Source: an uncultured Pelagibacteraceae bacterium (lineage in GTDB: Bacteria; Pseudomonadota; Alphaproteobacteria; Pelagibacterales; Pelagibacteraceae). From it: 32,842 nucleotides of DNA. A program made the position numbers and the translations under genes. Each line of letters begins with the position of its first letter. Position 1 is the stretch's first letter. Of this stretch, positions 1 to 8,316 are shown in pieces. Below the pieces are notes generated by a model. That model searched no databases. It saw only the letters and a list, made by a program, of their open reading frames with translations, and was not told the DNA's origin. The stretch covers positions 1-32,842 of the forward strand of contig CACKKY010000007.1 of assembly GCA_902600855.1 (NCBI GenBank), written 5' to 3'.

Positions 1-765
1 TTCATTGCCTATTTTAACTTCTTGGACTGGATCATCGGATAGTGAAATTCTTATAGTATCTCCAATTCCATCCATTAATAGAGATCCTAGACCAATTGAT
101 GATTTAATACTGCCTGATATAAAACTTCCTGCTTCGGTAATTCCAAGATGCAAAGGATAATCGCATACTTTAGACAACTGTCTATATGCAGCAATTGAAA
201 GAAAAACATCTGATGATTTGACACTTATTTTAAAATTAAAAAAATCTTGGTCCTCTAAAATTTTAATATTTCTAAGAGCACTCTCTACTAACGCTTCTGG
301 ACAGGGTTCTTTGAACTTTTCTAAAATATCTTTTTCAAGTGATCCAGCGTTTACTCCAATTCTAACTGAGCAATCATTATTTCTTGCTGCGCTAAGGACT
401 TCATGAATTTTATATTTGTCTCCGATATTTCCAGGATTTATTCTTAAACATTTAGCACCGTTTTCAGCTGCTTCGATTGCTCTTTTATAATGAAAATGAA
501 TATCTGCTACAACAGGAATGGATATATGTTTAACAATTTCTTTCATCGCAAATGAAGACTCTTTATCTGGACAAGAAACTCTAACAATATCTGCACCCTC
601 CTCGGCTATCTCATTAATTTGTTTAATTGTTGCCTTAACATCAGTAGTTAAGGTATTGGTCATAGATTGAATGGAAATTGGATTATCACCACCAACCTTC
701 ACATTACCAACTTTAATAACTTTTGTTTTTCTTCTTTTAATATCTCTAAATGGTCTAACGCTCAT
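1..765 (-). CDS. ispG: 4-hydroxy-3-methylbut-2-en-1-yl diphosphate synthase IspG (GcpE), N-terminal part
   Basis: IspG is the iron-sulfur enzyme of the MEP isoprenoid pathway that reductively converts MEcPP to HMBPP in the cytoplasm. The reverse strand is open from an ATG at 765 to the left window edge (255 codons, no stop), so the C-terminus and its 4Fe-4S cysteines lie outside. Recognisable family stretches include a start reading [20 protein letters not shown], then [30 protein letters not shown] and GITEAG, all typical of the TIM-barrel half. The start is chosen because homologues begin close to this Arg/Lys-rich segment. It lies only 4 bases after the lysC stop, so the two genes are probably co-transcribed. 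Identity is confident; the protein is incomplete only because of the window boundary. Confidence 0.93.
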   Translation of the reverse strand, partial: MSVRPFRDIKRRKTKVIKVGNVKVGGDNPISIQSMTNTLTTDVKATIKQINEIAEEGADIVRVSCPDKESSFAMKEIVKHISIPVVADIHFHYKRAIEAAENGAKCLRINPGNIGDKYKIHEVLSAARNNDCSVRIGVNAGSLEKDILEKFKEPCPEALVESALRNIKILEDQDFFNFKISVKSSDVFLSIAAYRQLSKVCDYPLHLGITEAGSFISGSIKSSIGLGSLLMDGIGDTIRISLSDDPVQEVKIGNE

Positions 766-769
766 TAAG

Positions 770-1981
770 TCAATTTAAATTAAATTCTTTATGTAAAGCT
801 GCTATAGCTTTTTTTACATTTTTTGATGAAATTAAAACAGAAATTTTTATTTCTGAAGTAGAAATTACCAAAATATTAATTTTTTTAGATGCTAAAGCTT
901 GAAACATTCTAAAAGTTATACCAGGTGTTGTGATCATTCCTACTCCTATTATTGAAACTTTCGAAACATTTTTGTCAAAAGTTAACTTTTTATAAGTTAT
1001 ATTTCTATTCTGTTGAATTAATTTCTCAGTTTTTTTTAAATCATCAGATTTAATAGTAAAAGTAAGATCAGTGTCTTGACCATTTTGAGAAATATTTTGA
1101 ACGACCATATCAACATTAATTAAATTATTAGATAAAGGTTTAAATATTGATGCTGCAACACCTGGTTTATCTTTAACACCAACAATTGTAATTTTAGCAT
1201 CATTTTTTGTTGAAGAAATTCCAGTAATAATTTGATCGCTAAAATTTTTTTTTGAACCAGTTATTAGAGTTCCAGGTCTTAAAATAAATGAGGATTTAAC
1301 TTTTATATCTATATTATTTAGCTTAGCATCTTGTACGGATGTTGGTTGCATAACTTTAGATCCTAATGATGCCATTTCTAACATTTCATCATAGTAAATT
1401 TTACTAATTTTTTTTGCTTTTTTATATTGTTTTGGATCAGCTGTATAAACCCCATCCACATCTGTATAAATTATACAATCCTCTGCTTTAATAAACTTTG
1501 CCAACATAATCGCTGTGGCATCTGATCCGCTTCTTCCTATTGTAGTTAATCTGAATTTATTATTAATACCTTGGAAACCTGTAATAACAGGAATTCCTCC
1601 TTGTCTTAAATAGTTATTCAATTCTTTTACAACAACTCTACTTATCCTTGAACTTGAATAAGGGCCCTCAGTCACTATTGGTAATTGCCAAGACATCCAT
1701 GATCTAGACTTAAGTCCAATATGATTTAATCTACCAGCAATTAATGCACAGGATACTTGCTCACCAGTTGATAATAATGCGTCATATTCAGCTTTATCAA
1801 AATTATTACTTATTGATTTAGATTTTTTAACCAATTCATTTGTAACACCACTCATAGCAGATGAAATCACAACTACTTTATTTCTTTTCTTTTTATAAAA
1901 TGCAATAATTTTACAAATTTTTTTAATTCTATCAATGCTGCCAACAGAAGTGCCACCAAATTTTAATACTACAGTTTTCAT
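770..1981 (-). CDS. lysC: Aspartate kinase
   Basis: Phosphorylates L-aspartate with ATP, the first committed step toward lysine/diaminopimelate, threonine and methionine. The 403-residue protein has the N-terminal amino-acid kinase signature KFGGTSVGS (residues 7-15), the internal GRSGSDATA substrate/nucleotide motif, and [11 protein letters not shown] near the middle. Two C-terminal ACT domains (roughly 265-335 and 340-400) normally bind lysine or threonine for feedback control. Length fits the ~400-residue monofunctional form with no homoserine dehydrogenase fusion. It is followed after 4 bases by ispG on the same strand, and its start faces ubiG across a 78-base spacer. No frameshift or missing catalytic motif is seen. 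Confidence 0.96.
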   Translation of the reverse strand: MKTVVLKFGGTSVGSIDRIKKICKIIAFYKKKRNKVVVISSAMSGVTNELVKKSKSISNNFDKAEYDALLSTGEQVSCALIAGRLNHIGLKSRSWMSWQLPIVTEGPYSSSRISRVVVKELNNYLRQGGIPVITGFQGINNKFRLTTIGRSGSDATAIMLAKFIKAEDCIIYTDVDGVYTADPKQYKKAKKISKIYYDEMLEMASLGSKVMQPTSVQDAKLNNIDIKVKSSFILRPGTLITGSKKNFSDQIITGISSTKNDAKITIVGVKDKPGVAASIFKPLSNNLINVDMVVQNISQNGQDTDLTFTIKSDDLKKTEKLIQQNRNITYKKLTFDKNVSKVSIIGVGMITTPGITFRMFQALASKKINILVISTSEIKISVLISSKNVKKAIAALHKEFNLN

Positions 1982-2017
1982 TGATCTAGTTTAATAATTT
2001 TAATTTAATTAATAATT

Positions 2018-2046
2018 GATAAAATACATCTAAATTGTTATGTCAA
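2018..2046 (-). promoter_or_regulatory. Candidate lysC promoter
   Basis: The lysC/ubiG divergent spacer holds a perfect TTGACA on the reverse strand (2041-2046). Seventeen bases further toward lysC is a weak -10-like TTTATC (2018-2023); an overlapping TATTTT gives a poorer spacing of 14. The -35 match is good and the -10 is poor, so this is only a candidate. It would leave a leader of about 30 bases before the lysC ATG. Confidence 0.25.
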
Positions 2047-2059
2047 CTAATTATCTTAA

Positions 2060-2782
2060 ATGAGTAGTATAAATAAAAAAGAAATTGAAAAATTTTCCAA
2101 AATGGCTGATGAATGGTGGGATCCAAACGGAAAGTTTAAACCACTTCATAAATTTAATCCTACTCGTATAAAATATATTAAAGAAAATATTATCAACAAT
2201 TTTAATTTAAAAAATAAAAAAAAACCACTCCAAAAAATTAAAATTCTTGATATTGGTTGTGGTGGTGGACTACTTTCAGAGCCAATGTGTAGGATGGGAG
2301 CAACAGTAACTGGAATAGATGCCTCTGCTACAAATATAAAAATTGCTAAAATTCATGCAAAAAAGAGTAAGCTCAATATTGAATATTTCTCTTCACCTCC
2401 AGAAAAACTTAAAATAAAAAAAAAATTTGATGTAATTTTAAATATGGAGATAGTTGAACATGTTGAAGATATCAATTTTTTTCTTGAATCAAGTTCAAAA
2501 CTATTGAAAAAAAATGGTTTAATGTTTGTTGCAACTTTAAATAAAACATTAAAATCATATATGTTTGCAATAGTTGGGGCTGAATATGTTTTAAAATGGT
2601 TACCAATAGGTACTCACGAATGGGAAAAATTTGTGAATCCTTCTGACTTAGAACGCATCTTAAAAAAAAATAAACTAAGTTTACTTAGAATAGACGGGAT
2701 GAAATTTAATATTTTGAATGATGAGTGGAGTATCTCAAAAGATATTTCTGTGAACTATATTACAAAATTTATAAAAAATTAA
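2060..2782 (+). CDS. ubiG: Ubiquinone biosynthesis O-methyltransferase UbiG
   Basis: SAM-dependent methyltransferase that carries out the two O-methylations of ubiquinone biosynthesis at the inner membrane face. The 240-residue protein begins with the family's FSKMADEWWDPNGKFKPLH segment (residues 12-30). It has the SAM-binding motif I LDIGCGGGLLSEPM (from about residue 63), an acidic GIDAS motif, and the NMEIVEHV motif. Length matches the usual ~240-250. The gene contains A9 and A10 runs that stay in frame. Its last 4 bases overlap the end of the DUF1178 gene on the other strand, and no terminator hairpin is visible between them. It starts 78 bases from the divergent lysC start. Confidence 0.95.
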   Translation: MSSINKKEIEKFSKMADEWWDPNGKFKPLHKFNPTRIKYIKENIINNFNLKNKKKPLQKIKILDIGCGGGLLSEPMCRMGATVTGIDASATNIKIAKIHAKKSKLNIEYFSSPPEKLKIKKKFDVILNMEIVEHVEDINFFLESSSKLLKKNGLMFVATLNKTLKSYMFAIVGAEYVLKWLPIGTHEWEKFVNPSDLERILKKNKLSLLRIDGMKFNILNDEWSISKDISVNYITKFIKN

Positions 2783-3207
2783 TTATCGTTATCTCTTATC
2801 CAAGGAATTAATTGTGACTCTATGCCTTCCTCTTTTAATTCACGAATTTCCTTTTTAGTTGCTTTTCCATAAATTCCTTTAGTATTTTTCTTTTTATCAT
2901 AATGGATGGATCGAGCCTCATAAGCAAATTTATCACCTACATATTTAAAATTATCCTTAATAAATTTTTGATATCCCTTTATAGTTTTTTTAATGTTGTC
3001 TAATTTAATTAAATCTGAATTGTCTTTTTTTTTATTTTCGCTCTGAATTAACTTTGGAGCCATTAAAGTTTTGTCAACTTTTTGAGAGTTACAAATATGA
3101 CATATTAAAAGTTTTCTTTTTTTTAATTTCTCATATTCTTTTGATGATGCAAACCAACTGTCAAAGATCTCTTCACAATCACTACAAGTTAATTTATATT
3201 TTATCAT
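2779..3207 (-). CDS. DUF1178 family zinc-ribbon protein
   Basis: A 142-residue protein of the DUF1178 family, common and uncharacterised in alphaproteobacteria. The N-terminus MIKYKLTCSDCEEIFDSWF carries a CxxC (residues 8-11), and a second CHIC follows at about residues 36-39, making a likely four-cysteine zinc ribbon like that of small regulatory proteins. The middle is Lys-rich and low in complexity. The C-terminal half contains EARSIHYDKK and GIYGKATKKEIRELKEEGI, which are typical of the family. It lies 40 bases downstream of argJ on the same strand and may be transcribed with it. The function is unknown; only the zinc-ribbon fold is inferred. Confidence 0.85.
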   Translation of the reverse strand: MIKYKLTCSDCEEIFDSWFASSKEYEKLKKRKLLICHICNSQKVDKTLMAPKLIQSENKKKDNSDLIKLDNIKKTIKGYQKFIKDNFKYVGDKFAYEARSIHYDKKKNTKGIYGKATKKEIRELKEEGIESQLIPWIRDNDN

Positions 3208-3247
3208 CTTACTTAAATAATAATTTTTAAAAGAAATTCAATATCTA

Positions 3248-4550
3248 TCAACTTCTATAATCTGAGTTAATTTTTATATACTCATTTGTTAAATCCATTG
3301 TATAAACTGTATAATTCTTTGATCCTGTAAATATATCAACAAATATATCTAAATTTTCATTTTTCATATAATTCGCAACTTCAGACTCATTATAATTTTC
3401 AACTAATTTTCCGTTTTGTATAATTGTATGATTCCCAAACTTAATAGATAATTTTTTAAGGTTAATATCGGCTCCAGCCTTTCCTATTGCCATAATAATT
3501 CTACCCCAATTTGGATCTTCACCAGCTATAGCAGTTTTTACTAAAGGGGAATTGGCTATAGAAAAACCGATTTTTTTTGCATCATCTACAGTTTTGCAAT
3601 TTTTAATAAATAAAGTAATAAATTTTGTTGCTCCTTCACCATCAGATACTACTCTTTTTGCTAAATTTAATAATACATTATTTAATGCTTTATCAAAACC
3701 TTGAATTTTCTTTTCATTAATATTTTTAACTCTAGAGTGTTTAACTAATCCTGTTGAAAAAATGGTAACCATGTCATTTGTACTCATATCACTATCGCAA
3801 GAAATAGAGTTAAAGGTTGTTTCTATATTCTTTTTAAGTAGTTTATTTAAGATTTCATTAGATAAATTTGCATCAGTAAAAATATAAGCTAAAGTTGTTG
3901 CCATGTTCGGATGAATCATGCCCGAACCTTTTGCCACTCCATAAATTTTGATTTTTTCACTTCCGATTTTACATTCCTCCATAGCTAATTTAGGTTTTTT
4001 ATCAGTTGTCATCATTGCCAACGCAGCCTTCATCCAAATAAATTTATTTTGCGTATATTTAATTTTATTAGTTAAGTTAGAGATCTGTGATACAATTTCA
4101 TTACAAGGGAACTTTTCACCAATTGTTCCAGTGCACCCAAAAATTATATCTTTTGGGTTAATTTTTTTTGGATTTTCTTCATCATTTTTTTGTTTTTTCA
4201 GTTAGTTGCTTTGAAAGTAAATCAGCTATTATTTGTAAGCTTTGATAACCTTGCTTTCCAGTAAACGCATTCGCATTTCTAGAATTGACAACAAGAGAGA
4301 AAACTTTTTTACTTTTCTGATTCAAATTCCATTTAATATTCTCCGAAATTATTTTAGATTTTGTATACACAGATGCATAATTTGCTCCGTCTCTAAAATA
4401 GAACATGGCAATATCATCTCTCTCATCTTTATATAAATTTGCACTTGCTACTGAAATAGACATTCCTTCTACATGATCTAGGTCTTGAAAATCAGTCATT
4501 CTGGTCTTTTTTGATTTTGAAGATAAAAAATTAGTTAAATTAATGCCCAT
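3248..4550 (-). CDS. argJ: Glutamate N-acetyltransferase/amino-acid acetyltransferase ArgJ, interrupted by an apparent frameshift
   Basis: ArgJ moves the acetyl group from N-acetylornithine to glutamate, closing the cyclic arginine pathway. The gene is in two frames. Codons from the ATG at 4550 run 122 residues to a TGA just after LTEKTKK. The rest of the protein (NDEENPKK, GCTGTIGEKFP, then to the stop at 3248) is in the other frame. Removing one A from the coding-strand A6-C-A7 run at 4185-4198 joins them into about 433 residues. The second part holds the self-cleavage region GMIHPNMATTLAYIFTDA, where ArgJ splits itself before a threonine, and the conserved AIAGEDPNWGRI. The internal ATG at 4033 is only an in-frame Met, not a real start. 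The gene is divergent from secA. Real mutation, recoding or sequence error cannot be told apart here. Confidence 0.9.
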
Positions 4551-4588
4551 AGTATTTAATTTATTAGTTTAATACTTATATTAAACAA

Positions 4589-4594
4589 TATAAT
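4589..4594 (+). promoter_or_regulatory. Candidate -10 element for secA
   Basis: A perfect TATAAT lies 20 bases before the secA ATG, in the 63-base argJ/secA divergent spacer. No convincing -35 is present at 16-18 bases upstream. In DNA this A+T-rich such hexamers arise by chance, so support rests on position only. Confidence 0.35.
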
Positions 4595-4613
4595 TAAAGA
4601 ATAAATCAAATAA

Positions 4614-7160
4614 ATGTTAAATCCATTAAATTTAATTTCACGAATAATTAAGTCTAGCAATCAAAAAGAGCTTGATAGAATTCAAAAAATTGTAAATAAA
4701 ATAAATGCCCTGGAAGATGGATTTAAAAAATTAAATGATGAGGACTTTCCAAAAAAAACATCGGAGTTTAAAGAAAAACTTAAAGAAGGTAAAACTTTAA
4801 ATGAAATTTTACCTGAGGCTTTTGCTTTGGTTAGAGAAGCATCCTATAGAACTCGAAATGAGAGACATTATGATGTACAAATTATTGGAGGAATTGTTCT
4901 CCATGAAGGTAAAATTGCTGAAATGAGAACAGGAGAAGGAAAAACATTAACAATTGTTCTAGCTGCATATTTAAATGCTTTAAGTGAAGAAGGAGTTCAT
5001 ATTGTCACTGTAAATGATTATTTAGCCAAAAGAGACTCTTTAGAGATGGGTGAAATTTATAATTATTTAGGAATAACATCAGGTTATATAAATAATGATC
5101 AAAATGATGAGTTGAGAAAAAAAAATTATAACTGTGATGTGACTTATGCAACTAATAGTGAATTAGGTTTTGATTATTTAAGAGATAATATGAAGTACAC
5201 GAAAGAGGAAATAGTACAAAGAAAACATCACTTTGCAATAGTAGATGAAATTGACTCTTGTTTAATAGATGAAGCAAGAACTCCTTTAGTCATTTCTGGT
5301 GCTGCAGAAGATAAAACCGATCAATACATTTCTATTGATAGGTTGATAAAATTATTAAGTGATGCTGATTATGAAATAGATGAAAAAGACAAAAATATTC
5401 TTTTAACAAATAATGGAATAAATAATGTAGAAAAAATTTTTTCAAATGCTGGAATATTAAAGAATAATAACTTTTATGATCCTGAAAATTTACACTTAGT
5501 ACATCATGTTAATCAAGCATTAAAAGCACATCATTTATTTGAGAAAGGTAAAGATTATATTGTCCAAGATGGTAATTTAAAAATAATAGATGAACTTACA
5601 GGTAGAATTTTAGAGGGAAGGAGGTTTGGTGATGGCTTGCATCAAGCTTTAGAAGCAAAAGAAAACTTAGAAATACAGCTTGAAAATCAAACTTTAGCAT
5701 CAATTACCTATCAAAATTATTTCAAACTTTATAAAAAGATATCAGGTTGCACCGGAACTGCTGTTACTGAGTCTCAAGAATTTTATGAAATATATAAATT
5801 GCCTGTAGTTGTTATTCCGACAAATAAAAAAATGATAAGACAAGATTATAATGACCAAATTTTTAGAACTGAAAAAGAAAAAAATAATGCCATTGTTGAA
5901 AAGGTTTTTGAGTGTAATTCTACAGGTCAACCACTATTAATTTTCACCTCAAGTATAAATAAATCTGAAATATATTCTGATCTTTTTAGAAAAAGAAAAA
6001 TAAAACATGTCGTATTAAATGCAAAAAATCATGAAAATGAAGCAGAAATTATAGCTAATGCTGGAAAAAAAGGATCAGTTATAATAACGACAAGTATTTC
6101 CGGACGTGGAGTTGACATTCAATTAGGTGGAAGAAAGGGTTCAGTTTCTGAACAACAACTAGAAATTGATAAGAAAGAAATAAAATCCCTTGGTGGTTTA
6201 TTTGTAATTGGAACTGAAAGGATGGAGTCAAGACGAGTAGATAATCAAGCCAGAGGTAGAGCTGGTCGTCAAGGTGATGAAGGAAATTCTGTTTTCTATG
6301 TTAGTTTAGAAGATGATTTGATGAGAATATTTGGATCGGAGTCGATGACAAATATGCTTGAAAAATTAGGACTTAAAGATGGTGAAAGTATAGACCACCC
6401 ATGGATAAATAAAGCTTTAGAAAGAGCCCAGCAAAAAGTAGAGGCAAGAAATTTTGATATAAGAAAAACTCTAATTAAGTTTGATAATGTTTTAAATGAT
6501 CAAAGACATGTAATTTTTTCACAAAGAAAAAATGCAATGGATAGTAAAAAAATATTTGAATATTCTGATACATTTATAAACGAAATTATTGAAGATCTAA
6601 TTAATTTAAAAATCAAAGGATTATCAAATCCAAGTAATAAAGAATTTGAAAATAAAGTAAAATTAATTGTTGGAAATAGTCTTAATAATGATGATATTAT
6701 TGATCTAACAAAATCAAAAGATGAAATATTTAAAAATCAAATATTAGAAAAATTTAATTATTCCAGAAACCAGAGAATAGAACAACTCAATGCATCAAAT
6801 GCACAAGAATTAGAAAAAAGGATTTTTTTACAAACTATTGATTTGAATTGGAAATCACATATCCAATATTTAGAACAACTGAGACAAGTAATAGGTTTAA
6901 GATCTTATGGTCAAAGAGATCCCTTAATTGAATATAAAAAAGAAGCATTCGGATTATTTAGCAATTTATTAGATAAATTAAAATTTGATTATATTAATAT
7001 TCTACTTAACTTAAAGGTGGTCAAGCAAGATAATAAAGATGATGAATCTAGAAAGCCTATTCAGATTAATCCTTCACTGAAAGGAAAAAAAATGAGTAGA
7101 AATGAACCATGTTTTTGTGGTTCAGGAAAAAAGTATAAACGTTGCTGTGGTGCTCTTTAA
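4614..7160 (+). CDS. secA: Preprotein translocase ATPase SecA
   Basis: Motor ATPase that pushes unfolded preproteins through SecYEG at the inner membrane. The 848-residue protein is full length for alphaproteobacteria. It has the Walker A motif MRTGEGKT (Lys110), the DEAD-type IVDEIDSCLIDEARTPLVIS, and the preprotein cross-linking region after about residue 225. Helicase domain II contains TTSISGRGVDIQLGG and RRVDNQARGRAGRQGD, followed by the helical wing/scaffold region. The C-terminus is a SEC-C zinc motif with CxC at 833-835 and CC at 844-845. That motif binds SecB and phospholipid in known SecA proteins. An A9 run (5117-5125) is in frame. Its stop is 5 bases from the accA stop on the opposite strand, with no strong terminator. 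Confidence 0.97.
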   Translation: MLNPLNLISRIIKSSNQKELDRIQKIVNKINALEDGFKKLNDEDFPKKTSEFKEKLKEGKTLNEILPEAFALVREASYRTRNERHYDVQIIGGIVLHEGKIAEMRTGEGKTLTIVLAAYLNALSEEGVHIVTVNDYLAKRDSLEMGEIYNYLGITSGYINNDQNDELRKKNYNCDVTYATNSELGFDYLRDNMKYTKEEIVQRKHHFAIVDEIDSCLIDEARTPLVISGAAEDKTDQYISIDRLIKLLSDADYEIDEKDKNILLTNNGINNVEKIFSNAGILKNNNFYDPENLHLVHHVNQALKAHHLFEKGKDYIVQDGNLKIIDELTGRILEGRRFGDGLHQALEAKENLEIQLENQTLASITYQNYFKLYKKISGCTGTAVTESQEFYEIYKLPVVVIPTNKKMIRQDYNDQIFRTEKEKNNAIVEKVFECNSTGQPLLIFTSSINKSEIYSDLFRKRKIKHVVLNAKNHENEAEIIANAGKKGSVIITTSISGRGVDIQLGGRKGSVSEQQLEIDKKEIKSLGGLFVIGTERMESRRVDNQARGRAGRQGDEGNSVFYVSLEDDLMRIFGSESMTNMLEKLGLKDGESIDHPWINKALERAQQKVEARNFDIRKTLIKFDNVLNDQRHVIFSQRKNAMDSKKIFEYSDTFINEIIEDLINLKIKGLSNPSNKEFENKVKLIVGNSLNNDDIIDLTKSKDEIFKNQILEKFNYSRNQRIEQLNASNAQELEKRIFLQTIDLNWKSHIQYLEQLRQVIGLRSYGQRDPLIEYKKEAFGLFSNLLDKLKFDYINILLNLKVVKQDNKDDESRKPIQINPSLKGKKMSRNEPCFCGSGKKYKRCCGAL

Positions 7161-7165
7161 GTTAA

Positions 7166-8263
7166 TTAAAAATTAATCAAGTAAAGAACAACAAATATAG
7201 TAAATAAAACTATGGCAGAAATTATAATTTCTCTTGATTTTATAATTTTTCCTATTTTGTTAGATTTTGGACTTAAATTACTTAAATTAGTTTTATCACT
7301 AATGAAACCACGGTCTCTTCCAATTTTTAAAAATTTTTCTTTTCGATCATTAATGATGTCCTCTGGTGATTTTTGTTTAAAATTTTCTAAATTTTGAGTT
7401 AATGATTTTTTTACATTTTCAATAATTAAATCTCTATCTCTATGTGCTCCTCCTAGGGGTTCAGAAATTATTTCATCGATGACTTTTAAATCAAGTAAAT
7501 CTTTAGCTGATAATTTCATAGCTTTTGCAGCATCAAGCATTTTTTTTGGATCTCTCCATAATATTGTTGCGCAACCCTCTGGAGATATGACTGAATAAAT
7601 TGCGTTTTCTAACATAATAACTTTGTTTGACGAAGCTAATGCTATAGCTCCACCAGAACCACCTTCGCCAATTATTACAGCGATTGTTGGAACTTTTAAT
7701 TCCATACAACACTCTATTGATTTAGCAATAGCCTCTGCTTGACCTCTTTCCTCTGCTCCTACGCCAGGATATGCGCCTGGAGTATCAATAAACGAAATAA
7801 TCGGTATATCAAATTTATCCGCCAATTTCATTAATCTGATAGTTTTTCTATAACCTTCAGGTCTCATCATTCCAAAATTTCTTTCTATTCTTGTCTCAAG
7901 ATCTTCACCTTTCTCTTGCCCGATAACTAACACGGATATTTGATTGAATTTAGCAAAACCGGTCAAGACAGATTTATCCTCTCCATAATATCTATCTCCA
8001 GATAAAGGAATGAAATCAGTAAATAAGTTATCTATAAAAAATTTTGCTTTAGGTCTATCTTCATGTCTAGCGACCATTGTTGTCTGCCAAGGATCAAGAT
8101 TAGAATAAATAACTTTCAATTTTTTATCTAATTCTGCCTGTGTATTAGAAATTTTTTCAGTATCTACCTCCGATAAACCGTCCTCATTATAGGGATCTTT
8201 CAATTTTTCCAATTCAGTTTCAAGGTTTTCTATATCCTTCTCAAAATTAAGATAATTTTTCAT
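7166..8263 (-). CDS. accA: Acetyl-CoA carboxylase carboxyltransferase subunit alpha, with a C-terminal membrane tail
   Basis: AccA pairs with AccD to transfer the carboxyl group from carboxybiotin-BCCP to acetyl-CoA, starting fatty-acid synthesis. Residues 1-320 match the usual subunit: an N-terminal coiled segment, the DPWQTTMVARHEDRPKA start of the core, IDTPGAYPGVGAEERGQ, GEGGSGGAIA and SPEGCATILWRD. The protein is 365 residues, against about 320 in most bacteria. The extra part is a Lys/Ser/Asn linker ending in a hydrophobic helix (about 345-363, IISAIVLFTIFVVLYLINF). This predicts a C-terminal anchor in the inner membrane with the enzyme on the cytoplasmic side. Its stop nearly meets the secA stop, so the tail could have arisen by loss of an earlier stop codon. 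The gene is divergent from glcB across 53 bases. AccD is elsewhere in this window. Confidence 0.95.
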   Translation of the reverse strand: MKNYLNFEKDIENLETELEKLKDPYNEDGLSEVDTEKISNTQAELDKKLKVIYSNLDPWQTTMVARHEDRPKAKFFIDNLFTDFIPLSGDRYYGEDKSVLTGFAKFNQISVLVIGQEKGEDLETRIERNFGMMRPEGYRKTIRLMKLADKFDIPIISFIDTPGAYPGVGAEERGQAEAIAKSIECCMELKVPTIAVIIGEGGSGGAIALASSNKVIMLENAIYSVISPEGCATILWRDPKKMLDAAKAMKLSAKDLLDLKVIDEIISEPLGGAHRDRDLIIENVKKSLTQNLENFKQKSPEDIINDRKEKFLKIGRDRGFISDKTNLSNLSPKSNKIGKIIKSREIIISAIVLFTIFVVLYLINF

Positions 8264-8290
8264 AATAATCTCTTTATAAACTAAAATAAG

Positions 8291-8308
8291 ATTATAAAAT
8301 GATATAAT
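8291..8308. promoter_or_regulatory. Back-to-back -10 elements for accA and glcB
   Basis: The 53-base accA/glcB spacer contains ATTATA (8291-8296, reading TATAAT on the minus strand toward accA) and TATAAT (8303-8308, toward glcB), separated by 6 bases. The accA copy is well placed, giving a leader of about 20 bases. The glcB copy ends only 8 bases before the ATG, which would give an almost leaderless mRNA. No strong -35 is visible for either. The spacer is too short to hold a riboswitch. Confidence 0.35.
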
Positions 8309-8316
8309 AAAAATTA

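Noticed and set aside
218..406. Plus-strand reading frame inside ispG
   Set aside because: It lies antisense to ispG, has no family resemblance, and is explained by the opposite-strand gene; the same holds for the other short frames antisense to secA, accA, dnaX, argD, aroA and rpsA.
3248..4033. A 261-residue reading frame starting at the Met at 4033 as a separate gene
   Set aside because: It is the C-terminal part of ArgJ; the missing family residues continue upstream in the same frame to the A-run at 4185-4198.
4567..4586. Inverted repeat GTTTAAT-N6-ATTAAAC as an operator between argJ and secA
   Set aside because: Seven-base A/T-rich arms are common by chance in this composition and match no operator I recognise.
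7161..7178. A terminator hairpin after secA (TTAATT-AAA-AATTAA)
   Set aside because: The stem is six A/T pairs only, with no T-run, and it lies inside the accA reading frame; too weak to call.
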